From NCBI RefSeq assembly GCF_037414475.1, contig NZ_CP147913.1, positions 10,054,501 to 10,118,500 on the forward strand: a stretch of DNA of 64,000 bases. Direction: 5' to 3'. A program made the translations under genes and the position numbers. Every line of letters starts with the position of its first letter. Position 1 is the stretch's first letter. Below, piece after piece: positions 51,336 to 61,390 of this stretch. Source of the DNA: Myxococcus stipitatus (GTDB lineage Bacteria > Myxococcota > Myxococcia > Myxococcales > Myxococcaceae). Under the pieces are notes generated by a model, which was not told the origin of the DNA, ran no database searches, and saw only the letters and a program-made list of their open reading frames with translations.

Positions 51336-53750
51336 ATGAAACCCATGACCGTGCAGATATCCGAAAAGACGCTGGAAGACCTCGGTTTCGCGGATGTCCT
51401 TCGGGCACTCACGCAGCGCTGTCGGACGGAGCCAGGACGGGAGCGAGTGCTCGCCCGTCCGTTCCTCGACACGGCGGAGCAGGTCTCGGAGGCACTGGCC
51501 CTGGTGGCCGAGTCGCGGGCCCTCTCCCAAGAGCAGTTCTCCCTCCCCCTCGGTGGCGTGGTGGACCTGCGCATCCCCGTGGGGCATGCGGCCAAGGGGG
51601 GAACGTTAGAACCCCGGCAGCTCATCGACGCCGCGCAGCTCCTGTTCGCGTTCGTCCGCACACGTGAGGCGCTGGACGACCGCCGGGAGCGAGTCCCCCG
51701 CCTGATGGACATCGCCCGCAGGCTCCCCATCCTCGAGTCCCTGGCACGGCGAATCGACCAGTGCTTCGAGCCGGACGGTGAGATCTCCGACCGGGCCAGT
51801 CCGGAGTTGCGCGAGGCCCGAGACCGCGCGAGGGGCCTGCATCGGCGCATCAAGACGCGTCTGGACGAGATGCTCCACGACACGAACTTCGTCTCGAAGC
51901 TCCGCGAGAACTACTACACGCTCCGCAACGGGCGGTACGTGGTGCCGGTGGTGTCGAACTACCGCGCGGAGATCGACGGCATCGTCCACAACGCGAGCCA
52001 GACGGGCCAGACGCTCTTCATGGAGCCGCAGGCCATGGTGGGCCTGGGCAACGACCTGGCCATCGCGCAGTCGGTGGTGCTGGAGGAGGAGCGGCGGGTG
52101 CTCCAGGAGCTGAGCGAGCAGCTCGGCCGGGAGTCGGACCGCATCCTCGAGGGGCTCGATGCCGTCGCCGAGTTGGACGAGGCGGAGGCGGTGGCCATCC
52201 TCTCCGCGGACCTGGCGGCGAACACACCCGCGTTCGAGGGGGTGACGGACCTGGAGCTGCGGCTGCTGCGCCATCCTCGCCTCGTGCTGAAGGGCACGGA
52301 GGTGGTGGCCAACGACGTGACGCTCAATGGCGGCGCGAAGGCGTTGGTGGTGTCGGGCCCCAACGCGGGCGGCAAGACGGTGACGCTGACGGGCGTGGGG
52401 CTGTGCGCGCTGATGCTGCGCGCGGGCCTGCCGATTCCGGTGGCGGAAGGCTCGAAGATGCCGCTGTACCGCTCCGTGCACTCCACGGTGGGCGACTCAC
52501 AGGACCTGGCGCAGGGACTGTCCACGTTCAGCGCTCACGTCGTGATGCTGCGGGACATCATCGCGGTGGCCGGCGAAGGCTCACTGGTGATGATTGATGA
52601 AATCGCCGCCGACACGGACCCTCGCGAGGGTGCGGCCATCGCCATCGCGGTGCTCGAGGACCTGCTGGCGAAGGGAGCGGTGGCGCTGGTGACCACGCAC
52701 CTGGAGGAACTCAAGGCCCTGGCGCACATGGATCCGCGCTTCCTGAACGCGCGGGTGGGCTTCGACTCGAAGCGGATGGCGCCGACGTATCGGCTGCAGA
52801 TGGGCGCCGCGGGTCAGTCCTCCGCCATCGAGGTGGCGGCGCGAGTGGGCCTGCCGGAGCGCGTGTGTGAGCGGGCGCGGTCGCTGACGTTGAACGCGGG
52901 TGGCCCGCTGGCCCAGGCGCTGGCCGCGGCCGAGGAGGAGCGTCGCAAGCTCTCCGAGGAGCTGGAGCGGGCACGAGAAGCTTCGAAGGAAGCCGAGGCG
53001 CTGCGCGCGGAGTTGGAGAAGCAGAAGCAGACCTTCGAGCGCGAGCGCCGCGCGAAGATGATGCAGTTCAACGAGGACGTGCACGCGGCGAGCGAGCACG
53101 CGGCCTCGGAGGTGCGCGAGCTGTTGACGAAGCTGCGCGCCGAGCAGAACGAGAAGGCGCTGTCGGAGGCGCGGCTGCAGTTGTTGCAGCGGGCGGAGGA
53201 TGCGCAGAAGCGTGCGCAGGCCGCGAAGGCGGAGCTGTTCCAGGTGGAGGCCCCGGGGCCAGCGAACCTGAAGGTCGGGGCCTGGGTCCACCACTCCGGG
53301 CTGGGCCGGGACGTGGAGATCCTGGAGCTGGCGGATGGGTTCGCGGTGGTGTCCGCGGGTGGGGCCATGAAGATGCGCGTGCCCAGCACGGAGCTCTCGG
53401 GCTCACGTTCGCGCAAGCCGCAGCAGTCGAAGTTCCCGGAGCGGCAGAAGCAGGATGCGGCCTTGAAGCGCGCGGCGACGGCGGCCCCCTCGCAGGTGGA
53501 AGCGACGAACTTCCGCTGCGACGTGCGCGGCATGCGCGCGGACGACGCACTCGCGGAGGTGGAGTCTTTCCTGGACCGGGGCATGCGCAGCGGAGAGGAA
53601 GCCGCGCTCATCGTCCACGGACATGGGACGGGGGCACTCAAGCAGGCCCTGCGGGACTACCTGGCGAACTCGCCGTACATCCGCATGTATCGCCCGGGCG
53701 AGAGCCACGAGGGCGGCGACGGCGTCACCGTGGTGGCGCTGCGCTCCTGA
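51336..53750 (+). CDS. mutS2: Endonuclease MutS2
   Basis: This is an 804-residue protein with the MutS2 layout: MutS core/lever domain (1-300), ATPase with Walker A VSGPNAGGKTVT (341-348), STFSAHVVMLRDI, Walker B LVMIDEIAADTDP and THLEELKALA. A clamp-like coiled coil (about 515-620), an SH3-like segment (LKVGAWVHHSGLGRDVEI) and a C-terminal Smr nuclease domain follow, with DVRGMRADDA and VHGHGTGALKQALR. MutS2 acts on recombination intermediates and, in some bacteria, on collided ribosomes. All ATPase and Smr motifs are intact. I used ATG 51336; ATG 51345 is nearly as good. A strong terminator follows. Confidence 0.95.
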   Translation: MKPMTVQISEKTLEDLGFADVLRALTQRCRTEPGRERVLARPFLDTAEQVSEALALVAESRALSQEQFSLPLGGVVDLRIPVGHAAKGGTLEPRQLIDAAQLLFAFVRTREALDDRRERVPRLMDIARRLPILESLARRIDQCFEPDGEISDRASPELREARDRARGLHRRIKTRLDEMLHDTNFVSKLRENYYTLRNGRYVVPVVSNYRAEIDGIVHNASQTGQTLFMEPQAMVGLGNDLAIAQSVVLEEERRVLQELSEQLGRESDRILEGLDAVAELDEAEAVAILSADLAANTPAFEGVTDLELRLLRHPRLVLKGTEVVANDVTLNGGAKALVVSGPNAGGKTVTLTGVGLCALMLRAGLPIPVAEGSKMPLYRSVHSTVGDSQDLAQGLSTFSAHVVMLRDIIAVAGEGSLVMIDEIAADTDPREGAAIAIAVLEDLLAKGAVALVTTHLEELKALAHMDPRFLNARVGFDSKRMAPTYRLQMGAAGQSSAIEVAARVGLPERVCERARSLTLNAGGPLAQALAAAEEERRKLSEELERAREASKEAEALRAELEKQKQTFERERRAKMMQFNEDVHAASEHAASEVRELLTKLRAEQNEKALSEARLQLLQRAEDAQKRAQAAKAELFQVEAPGPANLKVGAWVHHSGLGRDVEILELADGFAVVSAGGAMKMRVPSTELSGSRSRKPQQSKFPERQKQDAALKRAATAAPSQVEATNFRCDVRGMRADDALAEVESFLDRGMRSGEEAALIVHGHGTGALKQALRDYLANSPYIRMYRPGESHEGGDGVTVVALRS

Positions 53751-53772
53751 GCCCAAGACGCTGAGGGACAAA

Positions 53773-53822
53773 GAGGGCCCGGACGCATGGGACATCCCAG
53801 GCGCTCCGGGCCCTCCCCTTTT
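53773..53822 (+). terminator. Strong intrinsic terminator of mutS2
   Basis: GAGGGCCCGGA (53773-53783) pairs perfectly over 11 bases with TCCGGGCCCTC (53805-53815). Further CGC/GCG and GGG/CCC pairing is possible inside the loop. CCCTTTT follows directly (53816-53822). It is the clearest intrinsic terminator in the window and lies 23 bases after the mutS2 stop codon. Confidence 0.85.
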
Positions 53823-53905
53823 CAACCCAGTGCCAACATCATCCCTCGGTCAGCCCCAGCACGGAGCGCGCGTCCCGGCTCGCGCACTCGCCCCGAGGGA
53901 CACAC

Positions 53906-54673
53906 ATGCACTGGGTCGTTCAGGACAACCTGTTCAATGAGCGCGGCTTCCACGACCTCATGCGGGTCCTGGAGCGCGGTGGCATTCCCCACACGTTGGT
54001 GAAGGTGATTCCCTTCGATGGGGGCGTGGAGCCCACCGTCGATGTCGCGGGCCCCATCATCGTGATGGGCTCACTCTCTCTCGTGCGACATGCGCGGGCG
54101 CGAGGCTGGGCTCCCGGCGCATTCGTCAATGACCAGTTCGACTTTCGCATCTGGCGCGAGCATCTCGGCGAGCACCTGTTGAACGCCGACGCACACGTCT
54201 GCCGCTTCGGCGACGTGCCCTCGCGGGAGGGACCGTTCTTCATCCGCCCCTGTCTGGATGACAAGTCGTTCTCGGGCATGGTCACGCAGTGGGAGGACTT
54301 CCACCGCTGGCGCGAGGGAGTCCTCGCGACCGAGGACACCACGCAGGTCACCGCTGAGACCTGGGTGGCCGTCAGCGAGCCCCGGCATATCCAGAGTGAG
54401 TACCGGATGGTGGTCGTCGACGGCCAGGTCATCACCGGGACGCGATACAAGCTGGGGACGCGGGTCTTCTCCTCTCCGGAGGTCGAGCCGGAAGTGTGGA
54501 CCTTCGGCCAGCGAATGGCGGACCGCTGGGGGCCAGACCGGGCCTACGCGCTGGACATCTTCATGCACCAGCACCGGCCCTACGTCGGGGAGATCAACAC
54601 CCTCAACTCCGCCGGCTTCTATGCCTACGACGTGGGGAAGATGGTCGCGGCCATCGAGGCGATGACCTTCTGA
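53906..54673 (+). CDS. ATP-grasp domain protein (DUF4343-like)
   Basis: This 255-residue protein has the end of an ATP-grasp fold: SEYRMVVVDGQVITGTRYK, DRAYALDIFMHQ and PYVGEINTLNSAGFYAYD. The last segment carries the E-x-N metal-binding pair and is typical of DUF4343-type ATP-grasp proteins, often encoded singly. The N-terminal part (VVQDNLFNERGFHDLMRVLE) is the usual pre-grasp segment of this group. It presumably ligates a carboxylate to an amine or thiol with ATP; substrates are unknown. GAGGG 7 bases before the ATG supports the start. It lies between the mutS2 terminator and the convergent PI-PLC gene. Confidence 0.75.
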   Translation: MHWVVQDNLFNERGFHDLMRVLERGGIPHTLVKVIPFDGGVEPTVDVAGPIIVMGSLSLVRHARARGWAPGAFVNDQFDFRIWREHLGEHLLNADAHVCRFGDVPSREGPFFIRPCLDDKSFSGMVTQWEDFHRWREGVLATEDTTQVTAETWVAVSEPRHIQSEYRMVVVDGQVITGTRYKLGTRVFSSPEVEPEVWTFGQRMADRWGPDRAYALDIFMHQHRPYVGEINTLNSAGFYAYDVGKMVAAIEAMTF

Positions 54674-54694
54674 CGCCACCTTCCCCGCGTCACC

Positions 54695-56404
54695 TCAACG
54701 GACTCCAGTACGGCTGACGGTGACCGAGGAGATGACATCATTCCACGGCCCGCCAGCCACGCTGTTGATATCCGTCACGCTCCGAGACGTGGTGAAACAC
54801 CGGCCCGACTGGTACGCGTGCTCGCACAGCGTCGCCTGGTAGGGCCCCAGAATCGTCACGGAGCTCAACAGGTCATTGAAGCCCAAGTCCCCCAGGAAAC
54901 CCACGGAGGACGTGAGCTGCACCACGTTCCCCTCCTGCTGGCTGTGCTCGTGCAGATACACGCCATCCGCGGCCGAGTACCCCTGGACCGCGTAGATGTA
55001 GTCCCCCGACGAGACCTTGTAGCCCCGGCCGTAGTCCGAGTACGCCCAGTTGCCGAGCCCTCCCGGAGAGCGCTTCACCACCACGGACCAGAGCTGGAAC
55101 GGGAAGCGCGAGCTCAACCGGCCGTGGAGTTGCTGCGCCCTGTCCCCTGAACCACCCGAGAGACTCCCAAGCTGCCCGTTCACGAATCCCGCCAGGTAGC
55201 CAGGGCCCACCACACTCGTCACCGTCCTCGACGGGAAGGCGATGTGCGTGAAGTCATCCATCGAATCGGATTGGTAGAAGGCCCCCTCGTGGTGCATCCA
55301 TCCGGCCCACTCGCGCTTCAACGCCATGAAGTGCCAGGACCGTCCCGGCGCGGCGTTCGACAAGAACGCCTGAATCCCATACCACCGCGCCTCCGCATCC
55401 CCGCCAATCGTATACGCCGTGTTCTTGAAGATGAGACTGAAGTCCGACGGTAGCTGCGCGGTTGACGGCAACAACCGGACGTTGAGCGCCAGGATGGCGT
55501 CAACCAGGCCCGCCCCTGGAAAGTCCATCATCATGATTCCAGCGCGCTGAGCCCACCCTCCCACCAGGTGGTCAATCGCATAGTCATTCACCCCGCGATA
55601 GTCGATCCCCAGGATGTTGATACCCCCCGCGACATGTCTGGGATAGGCCATCGCCGAAGAACCACTCAGGAAGTTCACGAACAACTTCGACGGCGCGCCG
55701 CCCTGGGTCCTGTCCAGATGCGCCCGGACCTTGTTCCACTTGTCGTCGATGTCCGCGAGCTGCGACACCGTCCAATCATCCTGGAGGTCCAACGCTCCCC
55801 AGGGAATGCCATACGTCCCTCCTCCAAAGTCATCCAGGACGACAATCCGCCCCCTCACCTCTCCCAACGTGGGAACGTGCGAACCCCGCCAGAGATAGGG
55901 ACTGTACGCAGGCTGGTCGCGATACCACTCGAACGTCTGCGCGAAGCTCCGGGTGATGTCCTCCTCCGTATGCTCCTTCTTCACGCGCATCACCACCGTC
56001 TCGGTGGGATTCGCCTGCAGGAACTGGATGGTGGTCTGGAGCACGTCGTCGAAGTTGACGTGCAGGTAGACCACCCCATGGTGGATCGTGAACCGATCAC
56101 CGATGTGCCGGCACCGGATATCCACCGCCCGGATTCCCGCTTCCAACTGCGCACGCAAATCCAGGGACTGCGTCTGTGTCAGATCTCCACCATAGGATTG
56201 ATACGCCATGGTGTCGTGTGTCCCTGGCAGCGAGAGCATCGCCAGGCTCGTCGAGCTGGGAATCCAGCGCATCCATGACGGATGGTTTGTCTCAATACTT
56301 CCAGAATGATTGTAGTACCGCCCCCGCGCAAAGGCTGGCATCGCCGGTGCAACGAGCCCCAAGAGCAGCAACACCACCAGACTCCGAAGACACGGTTTGG
56401 ACAT
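54695..56404 (-). CDS. Secreted PI-specific phospholipase C with crystallin-like tail
   Basis: This is a 569-residue protein. The signal peptide (RSLVVLLLLGLVAPAMPAFA) is followed by a PI-PLC X domain (about 45-330) with both catalytic histidines in context: LSLPGTHDTMAY (His63) and TIHHGVVYLHVNFDDVL (His108/109). R-A-V-D-I-R-C-R and V-V-M-R-V-K-K-E are standard. A long central region (330-510) is unrecognised. The last 60 residues (ATLCEHAYQSGRCF, NDVISSVTV) match a beta/gamma-crystallin motif, often calcium-binding. GGGAG 6 bases upstream supports ATG 56404. It is divergent from the M4 protease across an AT-rich gap. A role in attacking eukaryotic or prey membranes is inferred. Confidence 0.87.
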   Translation of the reverse strand: MSKPCLRSLVVLLLLGLVAPAMPAFARGRYYNHSGSIETNHPSWMRWIPSSTSLAMLSLPGTHDTMAYQSYGGDLTQTQSLDLRAQLEAGIRAVDIRCRHIGDRFTIHHGVVYLHVNFDDVLQTTIQFLQANPTETVVMRVKKEHTEEDITRSFAQTFEWYRDQPAYSPYLWRGSHVPTLGEVRGRIVVLDDFGGGTYGIPWGALDLQDDWTVSQLADIDDKWNKVRAHLDRTQGGAPSKLFVNFLSGSSAMAYPRHVAGGINILGIDYRGVNDYAIDHLVGGWAQRAGIMMMDFPGAGLVDAILALNVRLLPSTAQLPSDFSLIFKNTAYTIGGDAEARWYGIQAFLSNAAPGRSWHFMALKREWAGWMHHEGAFYQSDSMDDFTHIAFPSRTVTSVVGPGYLAGFVNGQLGSLSGGSGDRAQQLHGRLSSRFPFQLWSVVVKRSPGGLGNWAYSDYGRGYKVSSGDYIYAVQGYSAADGVYLHEHSQQEGNVVQLTSSVGFLGDLGFNDLLSSVTILGPYQATLCEHAYQSGRCFTTSRSVTDINSVAGGPWNDVISSVTVSRTGVR

Positions 56405-56553
56405 GACTGTCTCCCGTTCAGCGTGTGGAAGTGGACACCGGAGTGCCCCCATGTCGGTGGAAATAAGTCGAAACGAGAAAAACAAGCTATCCGCTTGAAA
56501 CTAGATTTTATCATGTGCAACAAAAGAGCCCCTTCTTCAGAAAGGTCGTGCGC

Positions 56554-58779
56554 TTGAGAAACAGCATCTGGAGGACGTTCTGCTTGGCGTGGGTGGGTGC
56601 CGGTCTGGTGGCTTGCAGTTCGGCGCCGCAGGAAGGAGAAGCCCCCAGCGAGGGAGCCAAGGACGCGGATGTCCAGGCCGCGCTGGCGCGGTTGCCTGGA
56701 GCCGAGGTGCTCGGGCGGCAGCAGGAAGGTGTTCCGTTCCTCATTCGTGGGGAGTTGGGCCGGCTGAGCGGCGGTGTCTCCGCGCAGCGAGCCCGCGCGG
56801 ACTCCGGTGGCGAGGCGCGGGAGGCCCTGACGGACATCGCCGCGGCCTTCCGTCTGCGCAATGACGACCTCGTGTTCCGCCGGTCCAGTGTGGACGCCGA
56901 AGGCCGCAAGCACCTGCGCTTCCGCCAGCTGCACATGGGCCGGCCCGTGGTCGGCGGTGAACTGGTGCTGCACGCCAACTCGGAAGGCGTCATCTACGCG
57001 GCCAACGGCTCGGCTCGCGGCGGACTGGCCTCCGCCACGGAGCCGACGGTGGCCTCCGAGGCCGCGCGTTCGGCGGCGCTGGCGAGCACCTCGATTCCTC
57101 GCGCGAATCCCGAGGGAGAGTCGACGCTCGTCTACATCCGCACCGAGGGCACCGATGAACTCCGGCTCGCGTGGCAGGTGCGGCTGGTGGGCACTCGCGA
57201 CGGCATGAAGGCGGATGACCTGGTCTACGTCGACGCCCAGCGCGGCGGCGTGCTGGCCACCCACCCGCAGATTCACGAGGCGCTCAACCGCGCGGTGTAC
57301 AGCGCCAACAACGGCAGCACCACGCCCGGAACGCTCAAGCGCTCCGAGGGCCAGGCTCCCACGGGCGACGCGCACGTGGACATGAACTACGACCAGCTCG
57401 GCAACACGTACAACTGCTACAAGACGCTCTTCAACCGCGACTCGTACGACAACGCGGGCGCCAAGCTGGTCAGCACCGTCCACTACGGCAGCAACTACGT
57501 GAATGCCTACTGGGACGGCACGCAGATGGTGTACGGCGACGGCGACGGCGTCGACTCCATCGAGCTGGGCAAGGACCTGGACGTCACCGTCCATGAGCTG
57601 ACCCACGCCGTGACGGACACCGAGTCGGACCTCATCTACTCGGGTGAGTCCGGCGGCCTCAACGAGTCCATGTCCGACATCTTCGCGGGCGTGTGCGAGA
57701 GCTGGACGCGCAACTGGGCCACGGACGCCGACGTGTTCATGGTGGGCGAGGACATCTGGACGCCGGCCATCGCCAACGACGCCCTGCGCTACATGGACGA
57801 CCCGGCCAAGGACAACGCCTCGCTCGACTTCTACGGCGACTACTCGTCCGGCGTGGACGTGCACTACAGCTCCGGCATCAGCAACCTGGTCTTCGCCCTG
57901 CTCTCCAAGGGAGGGACGCACCCCCGCGGGAAGACCACCCAGGCCGTGGCCGCCATCGGCCCGGAGAAGGCCGGCCGCATCTTCTACAAGGCCAACACCG
58001 ACCTGTTCACCCCCAGCACCACCTTCGAGCAGGCCAAGGCGTACACCGTGCAGGCGGCGCAGGAGCTCGGCTACGACGCGGCGACGGTGCAGGCCGTGAC
58101 GAACGCGTGGCTGGCCGTGGGTGTGCCGCCTCCGCCTCCCGTGACGAACCCGCTGACCAACGGCGTGCCAGTGACGGGGCTTTCTGGCAGCTCCGGCAAC
58201 AAGAAGTACTACACGCTCGAGGTCCCCGCGGGCGCCTCCACCCTGAGCTTCACCACGAACGGCGGCACCGGTGACGCGGACCTCTACGTGCGCTTCGGCG
58301 CCGTTCCGAACTCCGGCACCTACGACTGCCGTCCGTACGCGAGCGGCAACTCGGAGACGTGCTCCTTCAACAACCCGCAGGCCGGCACCTGGTACGTCAT
58401 GGTCAATGCGTACACGGCCTACTCGGGCCTGACGCTGACGGGCACGCACTCGGGCGGAGGCGGCACGGGCACGCCCACCACGGAGACCGCGACGGGCACG
58501 GTGACGCGCAACGAGAACGACAACTTCGGTCCGTACAGCGTGGTGCCGGGCACCACCTTCACCGTGACGATGACGGGCACGCGCAACCCGAACCTCTATG
58601 TCCGGTTCGGCGCGGCCCCCACCACCACCACCTACGACTGCCGCCCGAACACGTCGGGGGCGTCCGAGACGTGCACTTTGACGGTCCCCTCCGGCCAGTC
58701 CTCGGCGTACGTCATGGTGCGCGGCGCCGGCAGCCAGACGGCGACGTACAACCTGAACATCCAGTACACGAAGCCCTGA
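56554..58779 (+). CDS. Secreted M4 (thermolysin-family) metalloprotease with two PPC domains
   Basis: This is a 741-residue secreted zymogen. The lipoprotein-type signal ends at cysteine in GAGLVACSS. The FTP-type propeptide (about 35-240) is followed by the catalytic domain with VHELTHAVTD (HExxH, 347-351) and GGLNESMSDI (third ligand Glu371); D-V-H-Y-S-S-G-I-S holds the transition-state His. A Pro linker leads to two PPC domains (about 530-625 and 650-735; F-T-T-N-G-G-T-G-D-A-D-L-Y-V-R-F type). I prefer TTG 56554, which has AGAAAGG 8 bases upstream, over the unsupported GTG codons at 56515 and 56548. It is probably a predation or nutrient-scavenging protease. Confidence 0.92.
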   Translation: MRNSIWRTFCLAWVGAGLVACSSAPQEGEAPSEGAKDADVQAALARLPGAEVLGRQQEGVPFLIRGELGRLSGGVSAQRARADSGGEAREALTDIAAAFRLRNDDLVFRRSSVDAEGRKHLRFRQLHMGRPVVGGELVLHANSEGVIYAANGSARGGLASATEPTVASEAARSAALASTSIPRANPEGESTLVYIRTEGTDELRLAWQVRLVGTRDGMKADDLVYVDAQRGGVLATHPQIHEALNRAVYSANNGSTTPGTLKRSEGQAPTGDAHVDMNYDQLGNTYNCYKTLFNRDSYDNAGAKLVSTVHYGSNYVNAYWDGTQMVYGDGDGVDSIELGKDLDVTVHELTHAVTDTESDLIYSGESGGLNESMSDIFAGVCESWTRNWATDADVFMVGEDIWTPAIANDALRYMDDPAKDNASLDFYGDYSSGVDVHYSSGISNLVFALLSKGGTHPRGKTTQAVAAIGPEKAGRIFYKANTDLFTPSTTFEQAKAYTVQAAQELGYDAATVQAVTNAWLAVGVPPPPPVTNPLTNGVPVTGLSGSSGNKKYYTLEVPAGASTLSFTTNGGTGDADLYVRFGAVPNSGTYDCRPYASGNSETCSFNNPQAGTWYVMVNAYTAYSGLTLTGTHSGGGGTGTPTTETATGTVTRNENDNFGPYSVVPGTTFTVTMTGTRNPNLYVRFGAAPTTTTYDCRPNTSGASETCTLTVPSGQSSAYVMVRGAGSQTATYNLNIQYTKP

Positions 58780-58806
58780 GCCTGACCTTGGCTTGAGGTG
58801 CACGGC

Positions 58807-58832
58807 GGGCGGCGTCCTTCGGGAGGCCGCCC
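58807..58832. terminator. Bidirectional hairpin with TTCG tetraloop
   Basis: GGGCGGC (58807-58813) pairs with GCCGCCC (58826-58832). Inside, TCC/GGA closes a TTCG tetraloop (58818-58821), one of the most stable loop types. Further T-rich sequence (GTCTTGCGTTT) follows on the plus strand. It lies between the convergent M4 protease and TPR genes. Confidence 0.8.
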
Positions 58833-58854
58833 GTCTTGCGTTTCGCCCCTCGCC

Positions 58855-59319
58855 TTACACAGGCGACTGCCCCGACAACACGCGCTCCAGCGCCGCGGCC
58901 TGCTCACGCTCATCCGGGTTGGAGCTCCGACCCGCGTTGCGAGCATGGACCCGAGCCCGCTTCGGTTCCGTCTTCGCCAACGACAGGGCCAAGACGAGGT
59001 TCGCGCCGGAGTGCTCGGGATGCGCTGCCACCACGGGCTCCACCACTCGCGCCGCGCGCGCATCTTCACCGCGCTCCAGCAACGCCAGCGCCAGGTCACA
59101 CGCAGGGCCAGGCTCGGAGGGCGACTTCGCGTGCGCGAGCTCCAACAACTCCACGGCCCGCGCGCGCTCCCCCGCCTCGTCCAGCACCCGCGACAGCCCG
59201 TGCATCACCTTCACGTCCCCCGGCGACTCGTGAAGCGCGGCCTCCAACAACCGCCTCGCCTCCTGGGTATCCCCCGCCTCCAGCCGAACCATTCCGTCGC
59301 GATACAGGTCCTTGCCCAC
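58855..59319 (-). CDS. Small TPR-repeat protein
   Basis: This 154-residue protein is made of three to four TPR units with no signal peptide. D-T-Q-E-A-R-R-L-L-E-A-A-L, RARAVELLELAHAKSPSEPG and DARAARVVEPVVAAHPEHSG show the repeat spacing and the Pro near each end. It starts with GTG 59319, preceded by AAGGAG 5 bases away. A binding or scaffold role is expected; no partner is known. The PLA2-like gene is divergent from it across 99 bases. Confidence 0.75.
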   Translation of the reverse strand: MGKDLYRDGMVRLEAGDTQEARRLLEAALHESPGDVKVMHGLSRVLDEAGERARAVELLELAHAKSPSEPGPACDLALALLERGEDARAARVVEPVVAAHPEHSGANLVLALSLAKTEPKRARVHARNAGRSSNPDEREQAAALERVLSGQSPV

Positions 59320-59418
59320 GACAGCTCCTTCGCGTCACGCGATGCGTCAATCACATCCACGCAACTTCCACCCTACAAAGTGCGACAAAACAAGAGAAGG
59401 CTCTCTCGGGAACCCATC

Positions 59419-59997
59419 ATGATCGTCCGCACGCCCCCAGCCACGGCCCGCCGTCCTCTCTCCTCCAGCGCCGAGTCTCCGACCGCCGAGCGCGCCAACA
59501 CGGCGACGGTGCGTCCGCACGAGAAAGACACGTTCACCAAGGCCACCAGCGCCACGGCACGCGTGGGCGCTGCCCCGGCGGGTGACCACGGCAAGCTGAT
59601 GAAGGAGTACCTCACCGGTGCCCGTCCGCCGCCCGCGGATTTCGAGCAGGTGATGGGCTACAAGCCCTACTCCATCCAGACGAAGCACGGTCAGCGCATG
59701 CAGGACCCGCTCGGCTCCGCCTCCGCTCCCGGCAAGATTGGCCCGGACAAGGAGTTCGACCCCGCCGCCAAGACGCACGACTACGGCTACGACCTGCTGC
59801 GCTACTACGACCGCAAGGGCACGCCCCTCAGCGGCGACGCGCGCAAGGCCGCCGACGCGCTCTTCCGCGAGGACCTGTTCCACTTCGCCAATGACCAGAA
59901 GGGCTTCGGCGCCAAGCTGAAGTACCGCACGTGGGCGCAGATCTACGCCACGGCGGTGGAGCTCAACTCGCGCGTCCAGGGCTACGGCCCTCCGTGA
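59419..59997 (+). CDS. Phospholipase A2-like protein
   Basis: This is a 192-residue protein. The first 55 residues are polar and disordered, with no standard signal peptide. The C-terminal part has KTHDYGYDLLRYYDRKG (His120-Asp121, Tyr124) and, 20 residues on, SGDARKAADALFREDL. This spacing matches the prokaryotic phospholipase A2 fold (H-D-x-G-Y ... D-x-x-F-x-x-D), where the His-Asp pair activates water and binds calcium. G-K-I-G-P-D just before could be the calcium loop, but its usual cysteines are absent. Lipid hydrolysis is plausible, not shown. Co-location with PI-PLC and M4 protease fits a secreted-enzyme cluster, although its export route is unclear. Confidence 0.6.
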   Translation: MIVRTPPATARRPLSSSAESPTAERANTATVRPHEKDTFTKATSATARVGAAPAGDHGKLMKEYLTGARPPPADFEQVMGYKPYSIQTKHGQRMQDPLGSASAPGKIGPDKEFDPAAKTHDYGYDLLRYYDRKGTPLSGDARKAADALFREDLFHFANDQKGFGAKLKYRTWAQIYATAVELNSRVQGYGPP

Positions 59998-60012
59998 GCA
60001 GCCCCGGAGCGA

Positions 60013-60035
60013 GGGGCGCGTTCATCCCGCGCCCC
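60013..60035. terminator. Hairpin between convergent genes
   Basis: GGGGCGCG (60013-60020) pairs perfectly with CGCGCCCC (60028-60035) across a 7-base loop. It lies in the 43-base gap between the stops of the PLA2-like gene and the sigma-54 regulator. Confidence 0.6.
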
Positions 60036-60040
60036 ACCGC

Positions 60041-61387
<1,347 letters not shown>

Positions 61388-61390
61388 GGC

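Noticed and set aside
56450-56540. AT-rich stretch as a phage attachment site or island border
   Set aside because: No integrase, direct repeat or tRNA gene is nearby. It fits an ordinary divergent promoter region between PI-PLC and protease genes.
56515-56553. GTG codons as start of the M4 protease
   Set aside because: Neither GTG 56515 nor GTG 56548 has a properly spaced Shine-Dalgarno sequence. TTG 56554 has AGAAAGG 8 bases upstream and gives a standard signal sequence. The choice remains uncertain.
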